Source: an uncultured Lachnotalea sp.
GTDB taxonomy: Bacteria; Bacillota; Clostridia; Lachnospirales; Lachnospiraceae
Reading direction: 5' to 3'
Length of the DNA stretch: 64,000 nucleotides
Assembly: GCA_947066815.1 (NCBI GenBank)
Contig: CAMSZT010000002.1
Location: 1-64,000, forward strand
Shown here piece after piece: positions 38,147-48,175 of this stretch. Numbering within the stretch: the stretch's first letter is position 1; each line of letters opens with the position of its first letter. The translations under genes were made by a program, and so were the position numbers. Below the pieces are notes generated by a model that did not search any database, was not told the origin of the DNA, and was given only the letters and a program-made list of their open reading frames with translations.

Positions 38147-41100
38147 ATGGCGAAGCAATTCTGGGAGGTTCTCCCCACGCTCCAGGTTTCCGACGAGATG
38201 CGGGAGCTTCTTTCTTTCGCGACGGTGGAAAAGGTGTCTGCCAGCCGGGACAGGAGCTCGCTCCGCATCTATCTGTGTTCGGAGCGGCTGATCCATAAGC
38301 GGAACATTTACATATTGGAGGCCAGCATCAAGAAGCAGCTGTTCTCCGGATATGAGACGGAGGTGAGGATCCAGGAGCGGTATCGGCTCTCCGGCCAGTA
38401 TACGCCGAAGCGGCTGATGCAGGTCTACCGGGACAGCATCCTCCTGGAGCTCAGGACCTACAGCCTGATCGAGTACAACGTGTTCCGCCGGGCGGAGTGG
38501 GAGTTCACGGAGCCGGACATCCTGACTTTGGAGGTGGAGAACGACCTGGTCACGAAGAGCCGGGTGGACGAGTTAAAGCGGGTGCTGGAGAAGATCTTCA
38601 ACGAGCGGTGCGGGTTCGGGATCGAGGTCCGCTATCTGTATAAGGAGCGCGAGCCCGGACAGCATGAGCGGGAGAAGGAACAGCTCACCAGGAGGCAGGC
38701 GGCCCAGGTTGTGAGGAATTCTTCCTTTGGAAGGGGTCTGTCCGGGGAGGGCGGCCAGGGAAAGGACGGGGATGGAGCGCTTTCACCGGAGCCCCTCAAG
38801 GTGCTGGACGAGAAGAAGGAGCCGGTGAAGCTTAACCGGCAGATCCAGCCGGAACGGCCGGCGAAGCCTGCCTTTAAGAAAAACAGCCACTACAGCCGGA
38901 AGGTGAAGGTCCACCACGACGACGTGGTCTTCGGCTATGATTTTGACGACGGGGACGAGGTCCCGATGGATCAGATCATCGGGGAGATGGGGGAGGTGGT
39001 GGTCTGCGGCCAGGTGATCCGCCTGGAGGAGCGGGAGCTCAGGAGCGGCAAGACCATCATGATCTTTGACCTGACGGATTTTACGGATACCATTACCGTG
39101 AAAATGTTCATCAAGCCGGAAATGCTTTCGGAGGTCCGGGAGTTTTTGAAGAAAGGGGCGTTTTTCAAGGTTAAGGGCGTGACCACCATCGACAAGTTTG
39201 ACGGGGAACTGACCATCGCCTCGGTGACCGGGATCCGAAGATCCGGGAATATCGCATCGAAGAGGCAGGATCTTGCCGAGGTGAAGCGGGTGGAGCTCCA
39301 CTGCCATACGAAGATGAGCGACATGGACGGAGTCTCCGACGTGAAGGACATCCTGAAACGGGCCAGGGAGTGGGGAATGCCGGCCCTGGCCATCACGGAC
39401 CACGGCTGCGTCCAGGCCTTTCCCGACGCCTTCCACACCTTTTCCGGCTACGGATACGAGACCATCAAGACGGACCCCTTCAAGGTGATATACGGGGTCG
39501 AGGGATATCTGGTGGACGACCTGAAGGAGGTGGTCGTCCGCTCGGAAAACCAGTCCCTGGCGGATACCTACGTGGTCTTTGACCTTGAGACCACGGGCCT
39601 TTCCGCCAAAAAGAACAGGATTATCGAGATCGGGGCGGTGAAGGTGGAAAAGGGGGAGATCACGGACCGGTTTTCCGCCTTCGTGAACCCGAAGATTCCC
39701 ATTCCCTTTGAGATCGAGAAGCTGACCGGGATCAACGACGGCATGGTCATGAATGAGCCGTCCGTGGAGGAGGTGCTCCCGAAATTCCTGGAATTTTGCG
39801 GGAACGCGGTCATGGTGGCCCACAATGCCTCCTTTGACATGGGGTTTGTCGAGCACAATGCGGCCCTCCTGGGGCGGGAATATAAGCCCACGGTGGTGGA
39901 CACGGTGGCCCTGGCCAGGATCTTACTGCCGGAGCTGAAGCGGTTCAAGCTGGACACGGTGGCGAAGGCCCTTGGCGTGTCCCTGGAGAACCATCACCGG
40001 GCCGTGGACGATGCGGAGGCTACGGCGTATATTTTCGTGGAGTTTGTGAAGAGGCTCCGAAAAAAACAGGTGGAAAGCCTAGATAAGCTCAATGAGTTCG
40101 GGGCATCCTCCGTGGAGAATATCCGCAAGCTCCCCACCTACCACGTGATCATCCTGGCGAAAAACGACGTGGGACGGGTGAATCTGTACCGGCTGGTCTC
40201 CATGTCCCACCTGACCTATTTTGCCAGGAGGCCGAGGATCCCCAAGAGCGAACTGGTGAAGCACAGGGAGGGGCTGATCGTCGGCTCAGCCTGCGAGGCG
40301 GGGGAACTGTTTCAGGCGGTGTTAGACGGCGCCCCCGACGAGGAGCTTGCCAGACTGGTGAAATTTTATGATTATCTGGAGATCCAGCCCATCGGCAACA
40401 ATGAGTTTATGCTGCGGGAGAGAAAGCATGGGATCGAGACCGTGGAGGATCTGCAGAATCTGAACCGGAAGATCATCGAGCTGGGGGACCAGTTCGGGAA
40501 GCCTGTGGTGGCCACCTGCGACGTCCATTTCCTGAACCCGGAGGACGAGATCTACCGGAGGATCATCATGGCGGGGCAGGGATTTTCGGACAGTGACAAC
40601 CAGCCGCCCCTTTACCTGCGGACCACGGAGGAGATGCTCCGGGAGTTTTCTTACCTGACGCCGGAGAAGGCCTACGAGGTGGTGGTGGAAAACAGCAACA
40701 AGATTGCCGACATGTGCGAGCGGATCGCACCCCTCCGGCCGGACAAGTGCCCGCCGGTGATCGAGAATTCCGACCGGGATCTTCGGGAGATGTGCTACAA
40801 AACGGCGAAGGATATTTACGGGGAGGAGCTTCCGAAGCCGGTGGAGGAGCGGCTGGAGCGGGAGCTTAATTCCATTATCACCAACGGCTTTGCCGTCATG
40901 TACATCATCGCCCACAAGCTGGTGAAAAAGTCCAACGACGACGGGTATCTGGTGGGTTCCAGAGGATCCGTCGGCTCTTCCTTCGTGGCGACTATGTCGG
41001 GGATCACCGAGGTGAATCCCCTCTCGCCCCATTATTACTGCCCGGAGTGCCACTACTGCGATTTCGAGTCGGAGGACGTGACGAGATTTGCCGGCGGCGC

Positions 41101-42649
41101 GGGCTGCGACATGCCGGACAAGTCCTGCCCGGTCTGCGGGAAGCCCTTAAAGAAGGAGGGCTTTGACATTCCCTTTGAGACCTTCCTGGGATTCAAGGGG
41201 GACAAGGAGCCGGATATCGACCTGAATTTTTCCGGGGAATATCAGTCCAAAGCCCACACCTATACGGAGGTGATCTTCGGGAAGGGGCACACCTTCAAGG
41301 CAGGCACCATCGGTACGCTGGCCGACAAGACGGCCTACGGCTACGTGAAAAAGTATTTTGAGGAGCGGGGGACCAGGAAGCGGAATGCGGAGATCAACCG
41401 GATCGTCCAGGGCTGCGTCGGCGTGCGGCGGACCACGGGACAGCATCCCGGCGGCATCGTGGTCATGCCCCACGGGGAAGAGATCCATTCCTTCACCCCC
41501 ATCCAGCATCCGGCCAACGACATGACCTCCGATATCGTGACCACCCATTTTGACTATCATTCCATTGACCACAATCTTCTGAAGCTGGACATTCTGGGGC
41601 ACGATGATCCCACTATGATCCGCATGCTGGAGGATCTGACGGGCTTAAACGCCAGGGAGATCCCTCTGGATTCGAAGGAGGTCATGAGCCTGTTCCAGAA
41701 CACGTCGGCCCTTAAGATCGAGCCGGAGGACATCGGCGGCTGCAAGCTGGGGGCCCTGGGGATCCCGGAGTTCGGCACGGATTTTGCCATGCAGATGTTG
41801 ATCGACGCGAAGCCCACCTGTTTTTCGGACCTGGTGCGGATCGCCGGGCTGGCCCACGGGACGGACGTGTGGCTGGGGAACGCCCAGGACCTGATCTTAA
41901 GCGGCCAGGCCACCATCCAGACGGCCATCTGTACCCGTGACGACATCATGATCTACCTGATCGGCATGGGCATGGACAAGAGCCTTTCCTTCACCATCAT
42001 GGAGTCGGTCCGGAAGGGGAAGGGGCTCAAGCCTGAATGGGAGACGGCCATGCGGGAGGCGAACGTGCCGGAGTGGTACATCGGATCCTGCAAGAAGATC
42101 AAGTATATGTTCCCCAAAGCCCATGCGGCGGCCTACGTGATGATGGCCTGGCGGATCGCCTACTGCAAGGTCTTTTATCCTCTGGCCTATTATGCCTCCT
42201 TCTTCAGCATCCGGGCATCGGGATTCTCCTACGAACTCATGTGCCAGGGGAGGGACCGGCTGGAATACCACCTCCAGGATTATAAGAACCGCTCCGACAG
42301 CCTGTCCCAGAAGGAGCAGGGAACTCTCCGGGACATGCGGATCGTCCAGGAGATGTATGCACGGGGCTTTGAATTCATGCCCCTGGACATTTACCGGGCG
42401 CAGGCCGACCGGTTCCAGATCATCGACGGGAAGCTGATGCCCTCTTTGAGTTCCATCGACGGGCTTGGCGGCAAGGCGGCGGAAGCCGTGGTGGAGGCGG
42501 TGAAGGCGGGAGAGCGTTTTCTGTCCCTGGAGGATTTCTGGCAGAAGACCAAGGTGCCCAAGGGGACCATCGACCTGATGGCGGACATGGGGATCTTCGG
42601 GGATCTGCCGAAGACCAACCAGATCTCGCTGTTTGACCTGGCTTTGTAA
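38147..42649 (+). CDS. polC: DNA polymerase III subunit alpha, PolC type
   Basis: 1500 aa; OB fold, PHP (ELHCHTKMSDMDG), embedded DnaQ exonuclease (VFDLETTGLSAKKNRIIEIGAV), polymerase motifs (PDIDLNFSGEYQ). Confidence 0.98.
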   Translation: MAKQFWEVLPTLQVSDEMRELLSFATVEKVSASRDRSSLRIYLCSERLIHKRNIYILEASIKKQLFSGYETEVRIQERYRLSGQYTPKRLMQVYRDSILLELRTYSLIEYNVFRRAEWEFTEPDILTLEVENDLVTKSRVDELKRVLEKIFNERCGFGIEVRYLYKEREPGQHEREKEQLTRRQAAQVVRNSSFGRGLSGEGGQGKDGDGALSPEPLKVLDEKKEPVKLNRQIQPERPAKPAFKKNSHYSRKVKVHHDDVVFGYDFDDGDEVPMDQIIGEMGEVVVCGQVIRLEERELRSGKTIMIFDLTDFTDTITVKMFIKPEMLSEVREFLKKGAFFKVKGVTTIDKFDGELTIASVTGIRRSGNIASKRQDLAEVKRVELHCHTKMSDMDGVSDVKDILKRAREWGMPALAITDHGCVQAFPDAFHTFSGYGYETIKTDPFKVIYGVEGYLVDDLKEVVVRSENQSLADTYVVFDLETTGLSAKKNRIIEIGAVKVEKGEITDRFSAFVNPKIPIPFEIEKLTGINDGMVMNEPSVEEVLPKFLEFCGNAVMVAHNASFDMGFVEHNAALLGREYKPTVVDTVALARILLPELKRFKLDTVAKALGVSLENHHRAVDDAEATAYIFVEFVKRLRKKQVESLDKLNEFGASSVENIRKLPTYHVIILAKNDVGRVNLYRLVSMSHLTYFARRPRIPKSELVKHREGLIVGSACEAGELFQAVLDGAPDEELARLVKFYDYLEIQPIGNNEFMLRERKHGIETVEDLQNLNRKIIELGDQFGKPVVATCDVHFLNPEDEIYRRIIMAGQGFSDSDNQPPLYLRTTEEMLREFSYLTPEKAYEVVVENSNKIADMCERIAPLRPDKCPPVIENSDRDLREMCYKTAKDIYGEELPKPVEERLERELNSIITNGFAVMYIIAHKLVKKSNDDGYLVGSRGSVGSSFVATMSGITEVNPLSPHYYCPECHYCDFESEDVTRFAGGAGCDMPDKSCPVCGKPLKKEGFDIPFETFLGFKGDKEPDIDLNFSGEYQSKAHTYTEVIFGKGHTFKAGTIGTLADKTAYGYVKKYFEERGTRKRNAEINRIVQGCVGVRRTTGQHPGGIVVMPHGEEIHSFTPIQHPANDMTSDIVTTHFDYHSIDHNLLKLDILGHDDPTMIRMLEDLTGLNAREIPLDSKEVMSLFQNTSALKIEPEDIGGCKLGALGIPEFGTDFAMQMLIDAKPTCFSDLVRIAGLAHGTDVWLGNAQDLILSGQATIQTAICTRDDIMIYLIGMGMDKSLSFTIMESVRKGKGLKPEWETAMREANVPEWYIGSCKKIKYMFPKAHAAAYVMMAWRIAYCKVFYPLAYYASFFSIRASGFSYELMCQGRDRLEYHLQDYKNRSDSLSQKEQGTLRDMRIVQEMYARGFEFMPLDIYRAQADRFQIIDGKLMPSLSSIDGLGGKAAEAVVEAVKAGERFLSLEDFWQKTKVPKGTIDLMADMGIFGDLPKTNQISLFDLAL

Positions 42650-42672
42650 AATGTGTTACAATAGACGGAAGG

Positions 42673-43008
42673 ATGATTGAGGAAAGGACTGGGAGAAGGA
42701 TGGATTGCGGAAAGGAATGTGCAAGCTGCAGGAAGCGGAAGCATCGGGATGAGAAGGAATACAAGGATCTGGTCCACCGCCTGAACCGGATGGAGGGGCA
42801 GATCCGGGGGATCCGGGCCATGGTGGAGGAGGACCGCTACTGCGTGGATATCTTAACTCAGGTGCAGGCCGTGAGCTCTGCCCTCAATGCGTTCAGCCGC
42901 ACGCTTCTGTCGAACCATATCAAGACCTGCGTGGTGGAGGATATCCGGGACGGCAAGGAGGAATCGGTGGACGAGTTGTGCCGGACGATCCAGAAGCTGA
43001 TGAAGTAG
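42673..43008 (+). CDS. Metal-sensitive CsoR/RcnR-family transcriptional regulator
   Basis: HRLNRMEGQIRGIRAMVEEDRYCVDILTQVQAVSSALNAFSRTLLSNHIKTCV; start may be 42700. Confidence 0.87.
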   Translation: MIEERTGRRMDCGKECASCRKRKHRDEKEYKDLVHRLNRMEGQIRGIRAMVEEDRYCVDILTQVQAVSSALNAFSRTLLSNHIKTCVVEDIRDGKEESVDELCRTIQKLMK

Positions 43009-43096
43009 GCGGAGCGAAAGCATGGCCTGCTCCATGGATGCGGCCGCCGGATATCCGGAGCCGGAGAAAAAAGTTGAAAAAGTTTTTAAAATATTC

Positions 43097-43125
43097 TTGA
43101 CAATATGAAAAATTTAGGCTATACT
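43097..43125 (+). promoter_or_regulatory. Near-consensus promoter of the tRNA-Pro/Glu genes
   Basis: TTGACA - 17 nt - TATACT, 12 nt before the tRNA. Confidence 0.8.
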
Positions 43126-43136
43126 TACGGAGGTAT

Positions 43137-43210
43137 CGAGGCGTGGCTCAGTTTGGTAGAGCGCCGTGTTCGGGACGCGGAGGCCGCAAGTTCGAATCTT
43201 GTCGCCTCGA
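43137..43210 (+). tRNA. tRNA-Pro (CGG)
   Basis: Acceptor CGAGGCG/CGCCTCG; T-loop GTTCGAATC; anticodon loop TTCGGGA. Confidence 0.93.
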
Positions 43211-43240
43211 TTATCCCTCTCATAACAGATACAAGGACAA

Positions 43241-43312
43241 GGCCTGTTGGTCAAGGGGTTAAGACGCCGCCCTCTCACGGCGGAAACAGGGGTTCGATTC
43301 CCCTACAGGCTA
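43241..43312 (+). tRNA. tRNA-Glu (CTC)
   Basis: GGCCTGT/ACAGGCT acceptor; anticodon stem CGCCG(CCCTCTCA)CGGCG with CTC; GGTTCGATTCC T-loop. Confidence 0.92.
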
Positions 43313-43331
43313 TTGAGGATTAAGTATCCCG

Positions 43332-43535
43332 ATGAAAAGATTCGTGAACGGTTGCGCTTGCGAATCTTTTTTTCTGTACACAGGGGTGCAAGATCGCACA
43401 CAGGGCAGAAAAGAGGAGACGGAGCCGGAGGAGCCGACCACGAAAACATGCCCTTACTGTCGGAGCGAGATCGCCCTGGAAGCGGTACGGTGCCCGCACT
43501 GCACTTCGGAGCCGGACAAAGAGTCTGCGCAATGA
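43332..43535 (+). pseudogene. Possible MscL C-terminal zinc-ribbon remnant
   Basis: ETEPEEPTTKTCPYCRSEIALEAVRCPHCTSEPDKESAQ* resembles the Cys4 tail seen on some clostridial MscL proteins; channel domain absent. Confidence 0.4.
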
Positions 43536-43592
43536 GGTGGGGCAGGGAAGAGAACCCTTGCTCCTGCCCTGAAAAATTTTTAAATTTACTAC

Positions 43593-43620
43593 TTGACTAT
43601 TTTCCAGAACGTGCTAAACT
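43593..43620 (+). promoter_or_regulatory. Promoter of tRNA-Val
   Basis: TTGACT - 16 nt - TAAACT. Confidence 0.6.
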
Positions 43621-43630
43621 AGAGAAGTAC

Positions 43631-43704
43631 GGAAGCATAGCTCAGCTGGGATGAGCGTTCGCCTCACACGCGAGAGGTCATGGGTTCGAGCCCCATTGCT
43701 TCCA
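43631..43704 (+). tRNA. tRNA-Val (CAC)
   Basis: GGAAGCA/TGCTTCC acceptor; anticodon loop CTCACAC; GGTTCGAGCC T-loop. Confidence 0.92.
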
Positions 43705-43795
43705 GGAGAGAAAAGCCGGAATTGTTGGTAGATCCAGCGAATTCCGGTTTTTCCTTGATGATAAGATTTGATAAGCGTCCAAAGCGAAGGAGTGC

Positions 43796-43984
43796 GTGGC
43801 GTCCTACCGCATGAGCGGCTTTGGCGTGGATGCTTTTTCCTCCTTCTGTGTCCTGGCCGGAAACAGCCTGTGGGCGATCCTCGGCCTCGGTACGGTGGTC
43901 AACGCCTTTTGCAGCGGACCTCTGATCCAGTTTTTCTGCGGCCGGATCGAAGGAGTATTTTTCCAAAAAGGAAAAAACAGTTGA
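43796..43984 (+). pseudogene. Membrane protein fragment
   Basis: GFGVDAFSSFCVLAGNSLWAILGLGTVVNAFCSGPLIQFFCGRIEGVFF; short hydrophobic fragment without clear own RBS. Confidence 0.3.
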
Positions 43985-44009
43985 AAGAAAACTTTTTTTC
44001 AGGTATAAT
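43981..44009 (+). promoter_or_regulatory. Promoter of the mcp gene
   Basis: TTGAAA - 17 nt - TATAAT. Confidence 0.65.
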
Positions 44010-44070
44010 AGAAAAATACGAGAGATGTTCAGGATGTAAGGCTGTCTGAGCTTTTAGGCGGCCTTAAAAA

Positions 44071-45762
44071 ATGAGAAGAAGAGGGATGGATGTTATGAAC
44101 AATTCGATCAAAAAATCGGTGTGGGTACGGATGGCAGTGATCTTTGTTGCGATTGTGATCTGCGGGGTGGCTACTTCCGTGGGATTGTCGATGATCCGGG
44201 GCTATACGGATTCCACCGAGTCGGCCACCGAGATCCATGCAGTGGCTCTGGCGGCAGAGAAGGCGCATTACAGCTGGCTGGAAAATCTGAGTTCTTCCAT
44301 CAGCTTCGGCACGGAGTTTACGGGAAGCACGGATTATACGGCCTGTGACCTGGGGCATTGGCTCTATGACACGGACCGCTCCACGCTCAAAGATTCGGAC
44401 ATTACCGATCTGATGGATCAGATGATCCCGATCCATCAGGAGATCCATGAGTCGGCCACCGAGATCCTCACTCTGAACGAGACGGATCCGGATGCGGCGC
44501 ATGAGATGTATGTGAATCAGACAAAGAAAAACGTCAGCACTCTGGTCGGCCTGCTGGAGCAGGTGGTCAGCGACGCGAGTGCGGACATGGAAGATTACCA
44601 GGCGGCTCTCCGCAATGCGATCCTTATCACGACGGTCGTGGCGCTGGGAACGGTTCTGATCATCATCATCGCCAGCCTGACGCTGATCCGTTACGTCATG
44701 TCCAAGATCGTCCGTCCCATCGTGGCTATCACGGAAGACAGTAAACTGCTTTCCCAGGGTAAGCTGGATTTTGAGATCAAGGTTGACAATACGGATGAGA
44801 TCGGCGTGCTGGCTCAGAGCCTGAATCAGGCGGCCAAGACGCTGTCCATGTACATATCGGATATTTCGGAAAACCTGAATGCGATCGCCCAGGGGAACTT
44901 GGCGAGAGACCCTCAGCTCAGTTATATCGGGGATTTCGTGGAGATCCAGAATTCCACGGACATCATCCTGCAGCAGTTAAATGACACCATGTCCCAGATC
45001 CAGATGGTCGCCGTCCAGGTGGGCAGCGGTGCGGAGCATGTATCCAGCGGCGCGCAGGCATTGGCTCAGGGGGCGACGGAGCAGGCCAACGAGGTTGACA
45101 CTCTGGTCGAGACGGTGGAGCGGGTCTCGACGCAGATCGGCGACAATGCGAAGAATGCGGGTGAGACCAGCCACAAGGTGGACCGGGTGAATCAGCAGGT
45201 GGGGCTCTGCAACCAGCAGATGCATGAGATGTCCAGGGCGATGGATGAGATCAGCGACTGCTCCAAGGAGATCGAGCATATCATCAAGACCATCGACGAC
45301 ATCGCATTCCAGACCAATATCCTCGCGCTGAATGCGGCTGTCGAGGCGGCCCGGGCGGGTACGGCCGGAAAGGGCTTTGCGGTGGTCGCGGACGAAGTCC
45401 GGAACCTGGCGGCCAAGAGTAGCGAGGCGGTGCAGAGCACTTCCGAACTGATCACCAAGACGCTGAATGCGGTTGCCAACGGTGTCCAGCTGACGGAATC
45501 GACGCAGAAGGCGCTGAGCGACGTGGTGGAGGGGACGCAGACCGTGATCGGACAGATCCATGCGATCTCCCAGGCTTCGGCGGAGCAGGCAGAGTCCATT
45601 GGCGGGGTCAGCGAGGGGATCTCCCAGATCTCCAGTGTGGTCCAGAGCAATTCTGCTACCTCTGAGGAGAGCGCTGCGGCCAGTGAGGAGCTGTCCAGCC
45701 AGGCACAGGTGCTTCGAAACCTTCTGGAGAAGTTCCAGTTGAAAGAGGGCGGCAATTATTAA
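44071..45762 (+). CDS. Methyl-accepting chemotaxis protein with CZB-like extracytoplasmic sensor
   Basis: TM-sensor-TM-HAMP-signalling domain; [39 protein letters not shown]; sensor AHYSW...ACDLGHW...PIHQEIH. Start may be 44095. Confidence 0.93.
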   Translation: MRRRGMDVMNNSIKKSVWVRMAVIFVAIVICGVATSVGLSMIRGYTDSTESATEIHAVALAAEKAHYSWLENLSSSISFGTEFTGSTDYTACDLGHWLYDTDRSTLKDSDITDLMDQMIPIHQEIHESATEILTLNETDPDAAHEMYVNQTKKNVSTLVGLLEQVVSDASADMEDYQAALRNAILITTVVALGTVLIIIIASLTLIRYVMSKIVRPIVAITEDSKLLSQGKLDFEIKVDNTDEIGVLAQSLNQAAKTLSMYISDISENLNAIAQGNLARDPQLSYIGDFVEIQNSTDIILQQLNDTMSQIQMVAVQVGSGAEHVSSGAQALAQGATEQANEVDTLVETVERVSTQIGDNAKNAGETSHKVDRVNQQVGLCNQQMHEMSRAMDEISDCSKEIEHIIKTIDDIAFQTNILALNAAVEAARAGTAGKGFAVVADEVRNLAAKSSEAVQSTSELITKTLNAVANGVQLTESTQKALSDVVEGTQTVIGQIHAISQASAEQAESIGGVSEGISQISSVVQSNSATSEESAAASEELSSQAQVLRNLLEKFQLKEGGNY

Positions 45763-45810
45763 ACCTCTTTTGTGAAGAGATAGAAAGATCCGGATGATCA
45801 AAGAATAGAA

Positions 45811-45859
45811 AACGAAGGCCCGCATCTTCCACTGGCAGGAAGATGCGGGCCTTCGTTTG
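45811..45859. terminator. Bidirectional terminator between mcp and the C39-like peptidase gene
   Basis: AACGAAGGCCCGCATCTTCC..GGAAGATGCGGGCCTTCGTT, perfect 20-bp stem. Confidence 0.85.
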
Positions 45860-45875
45860 TACGGAAATACTTGCT

Positions 45876-46886
45876 TTATGGAGCAGAGACGGCCCACAGG
45901 GGGGCGCCGTCGTCCCGGGAATGCTTTAATTCAGAGAGGAGAAGATTTAAATCCCATTCCATTTTGGTATTCTCAAGGCTATAACAGTCTGCGATGTGGA
46001 CATTTCCGTTTTCCAGGATATCCGTTATGATCACGAAATGCCCGTCGCTGGAAAAGGTCCCTTTTCCCATCAGTGCGACCAGGATGTGGCCGGAACGGAG
46101 CAGCCCGGCGGCCGTGTCATAGTCGGCGCCGGCGGCGCTTTCTACCTGAAGCCCGTAGGCGGAGAGGGCGCCGGGAATGATCCCGTGCCGGGAACCGTTG
46201 CGGGGAGAATGATAACCGTTGACTGCGGCCCATTCCGCCAGGTTCGGGGGTATGACCACATATTCTGAAAAAGCATTGATCAGCATGGCGGCGACGGTGG
46301 GACCGCAGCCATATTGGGACATGGGATCCGTGCCGCCGTAGAGATAATCCCTCCAGCGGTTGTCTCCCTGGTTATAATAAAGCATGGGACCCATCGTGGA
46401 ATCCAGCATGACCAGATAGTCGTCATTGGTAAACACCCCTTTATCTGACTGGCCGAGCTGGTCGATATCCCCCTGGGAGGAAGAGAAGGTGATCAGGGGG
46501 ATCTCCGGTTCGGCAGCCGTCGGCTCTTCCTGTGGCGGCGGAACCGTTTGGGAAGCCGCAACCACCAGGGGGACTGCATTTACGGCAGAAGCCGCGGCCG
46601 ACGGATGTGACGGGCTCTGCTGCAGGTTCCGGGGAGCGGAAGCACTCTGCAGGGGAGGGTCTTCCTCCGGCTCCGCGATCCCTGCGAGTTGTTTGGCAAA
46701 ATCCTGGACCGCAAGGGCGGTACGGGCAGCTTCGGAAGGATAATAATAAAAAAACAGGCTGATCACGATGGTGGCGGAAGCGATAAAGCAGCCGCCGACT
46801 AAAAATATGCGAAGCAAACGGCTTCCGAGCGAATGTCCGGAAGCCCTATCTTTTTTTTCATAATCCCAAAATTCTTTTTTTCTCAT
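45876..46886 (-). CDS. Membrane-anchored C39-like cysteine peptidase family protein
   Basis: N-terminal TM; YNQGDNRWRDYLYGGTDPMSQYGCGPTVAAMLINAF...DGHFVIITDILENGNVHIADCYS (Cys/His pair). Confidence 0.82.
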   Translation of the reverse strand: MRKKEFWDYEKKDRASGHSLGSRLLRIFLVGGCFIASATIVISLFFYYYPSEAARTALAVQDFAKQLAGIAEPEEDPPLQSASAPRNLQQSPSHPSAAASAVNAVPLVVAASQTVPPPQEEPTAAEPEIPLITFSSSQGDIDQLGQSDKGVFTNDDYLVMLDSTMGPMLYYNQGDNRWRDYLYGGTDPMSQYGCGPTVAAMLINAFSEYVVIPPNLAEWAAVNGYHSPRNGSRHGIIPGALSAYGLQVESAAGADYDTAAGLLRSGHILVALMGKGTFSSDGHFVIITDILENGNVHIADCYSLENTKMEWDLNLLLSELKHSRDDGAPLWAVSAP

Positions 46887-46982
46887 AGGTCAGAGTCATC
46901 CTTGTGGGGCTGAACCTGTATACATGGTGGTATCTGCAATGCCAGGGAAACGATTTGATCGGCGTTTCCCTAATATGGAGGT

Positions 46983-48110
46983 TTACTTTTGAGAGGCCAG
47001 TCTGGCGATCACAGTGGAAGCGACCGCGTTCAGGGAGACCTGCGTACATACGGCGCCGATCTTGTAGGCTTCCATGGGCATTCCATAAACGACACAGGAT
47101 TCCTTATCCTGCCCGATGGTGTAAGCGCCGTTTTTCCGCATCCGGAGCATCCCGGCGGCGCCGTCGGCACCCATTCCGGTGAGGATCACGCCGATCGCCT
47201 TATTGCGGGCGATGCTGGCGACGGAATCAAATAGGACATCCACGGAGGGGCAGTGCCCGCTGACTTTTTCCGTCCCCATACAGCTGACAGAGTAACCGTT
47301 TCCCATACGGACAAGACGCATCTGCATCCCGCCGGGGGCAAGCAGCGCCAGTCCGGGCTGGACCCGGTCTCCGTGCTTGGCCTCCCGCACCTCCACTTTG
47401 CAGAGACGGTTCAGACGTTCTGCATACATGGCCGTAAATCCCGGAGGCATGTGCTGGGTGATGACAATGCCGGGCATCTTTGCGGGAAACTGCTGCATAA
47501 CGGCAAGGATTGCCTCCGTGCCTCCTGTGGAGGCCCCGATGGCAAGGACCATGTCGTCACTGAAACTGGCTCCCTTTAAGGGAAGATTTCCGACCGTTCT
47601 GCCGCCCGCCGTCAGGCCGGTTGCAGGAGCAGGGGCAGAAAAACGGCGCATTCCGCCGGAAGTTTTTTGAGTGACCGCGCCGTCGGCAATGATGAACCCC
47701 TCCGCCGTGGGGAGACGGACACGAGAATGAGAGGCAACCACGACCTTATTGATCAGCGTTGCGAGGAATGCGTCTCTGCGGATATGATTCTGGTCATCCG
47801 GCTTCCGCACAAAATCAACGGCGCCCGCCGCTAGAGCATCAAAGACCTTCACGTTGAGCGAAGATACGAGAACGACGGGAATCGGATGCTTGGGCAGGAG
47901 CTTTTTTAAAAACTCCAGTCCCGTCATTCCGGGCATCTCGATATCCAGAGTCAGGACCTCCGGCTTATAGAGAGAAATTTTGTTCATAGCATCCATGGCG
48001 TTGATCGCAAAGCCCACCACGTCGAAACGGGGATCGGCAGACAAGGCGTTGATCAATAACGTTCGAAACATAACGGAATCGTCAACGACCATTACCCTGG
48101 TTTTCTTCAT
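46983..48110 (-). CDS. cheB: Protein-glutamate methylesterase CheB
   Basis: REC (MKKTRVMVVDDSVMFRTLL) plus methylesterase (AIGASTGGTEAI, ITQHMPPGFT). Confidence 0.95.
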   Translation of the reverse strand: MKKTRVMVVDDSVMFRTLLINALSADPRFDVVGFAINAMDAMNKISLYKPEVLTLDIEMPGMTGLEFLKKLLPKHPIPVVLVSSLNVKVFDALAAGAVDFVRKPDDQNHIRRDAFLATLINKVVVASHSRVRLPTAEGFIIADGAVTQKTSGGMRRFSAPAPATGLTAGGRTVGNLPLKGASFSDDMVLAIGASTGGTEAILAVMQQFPAKMPGIVITQHMPPGFTAMYAERLNRLCKVEVREAKHGDRVQPGLALLAPGGMQMRLVRMGNGYSVSCMGTEKVSGHCPSVDVLFDSVASIARNKAIGVILTGMGADGAAGMLRMRKNGAYTIGQDKESCVVYGMPMEAYKIGAVCTQVSLNAVASTVIARLASQK

Positions 48111-48175
48111 AATATCTATGCCCCCTTGCATGTAAAAATCCTGTTGAGTTTATCCAATCTGAAAACTGCCTGCGG

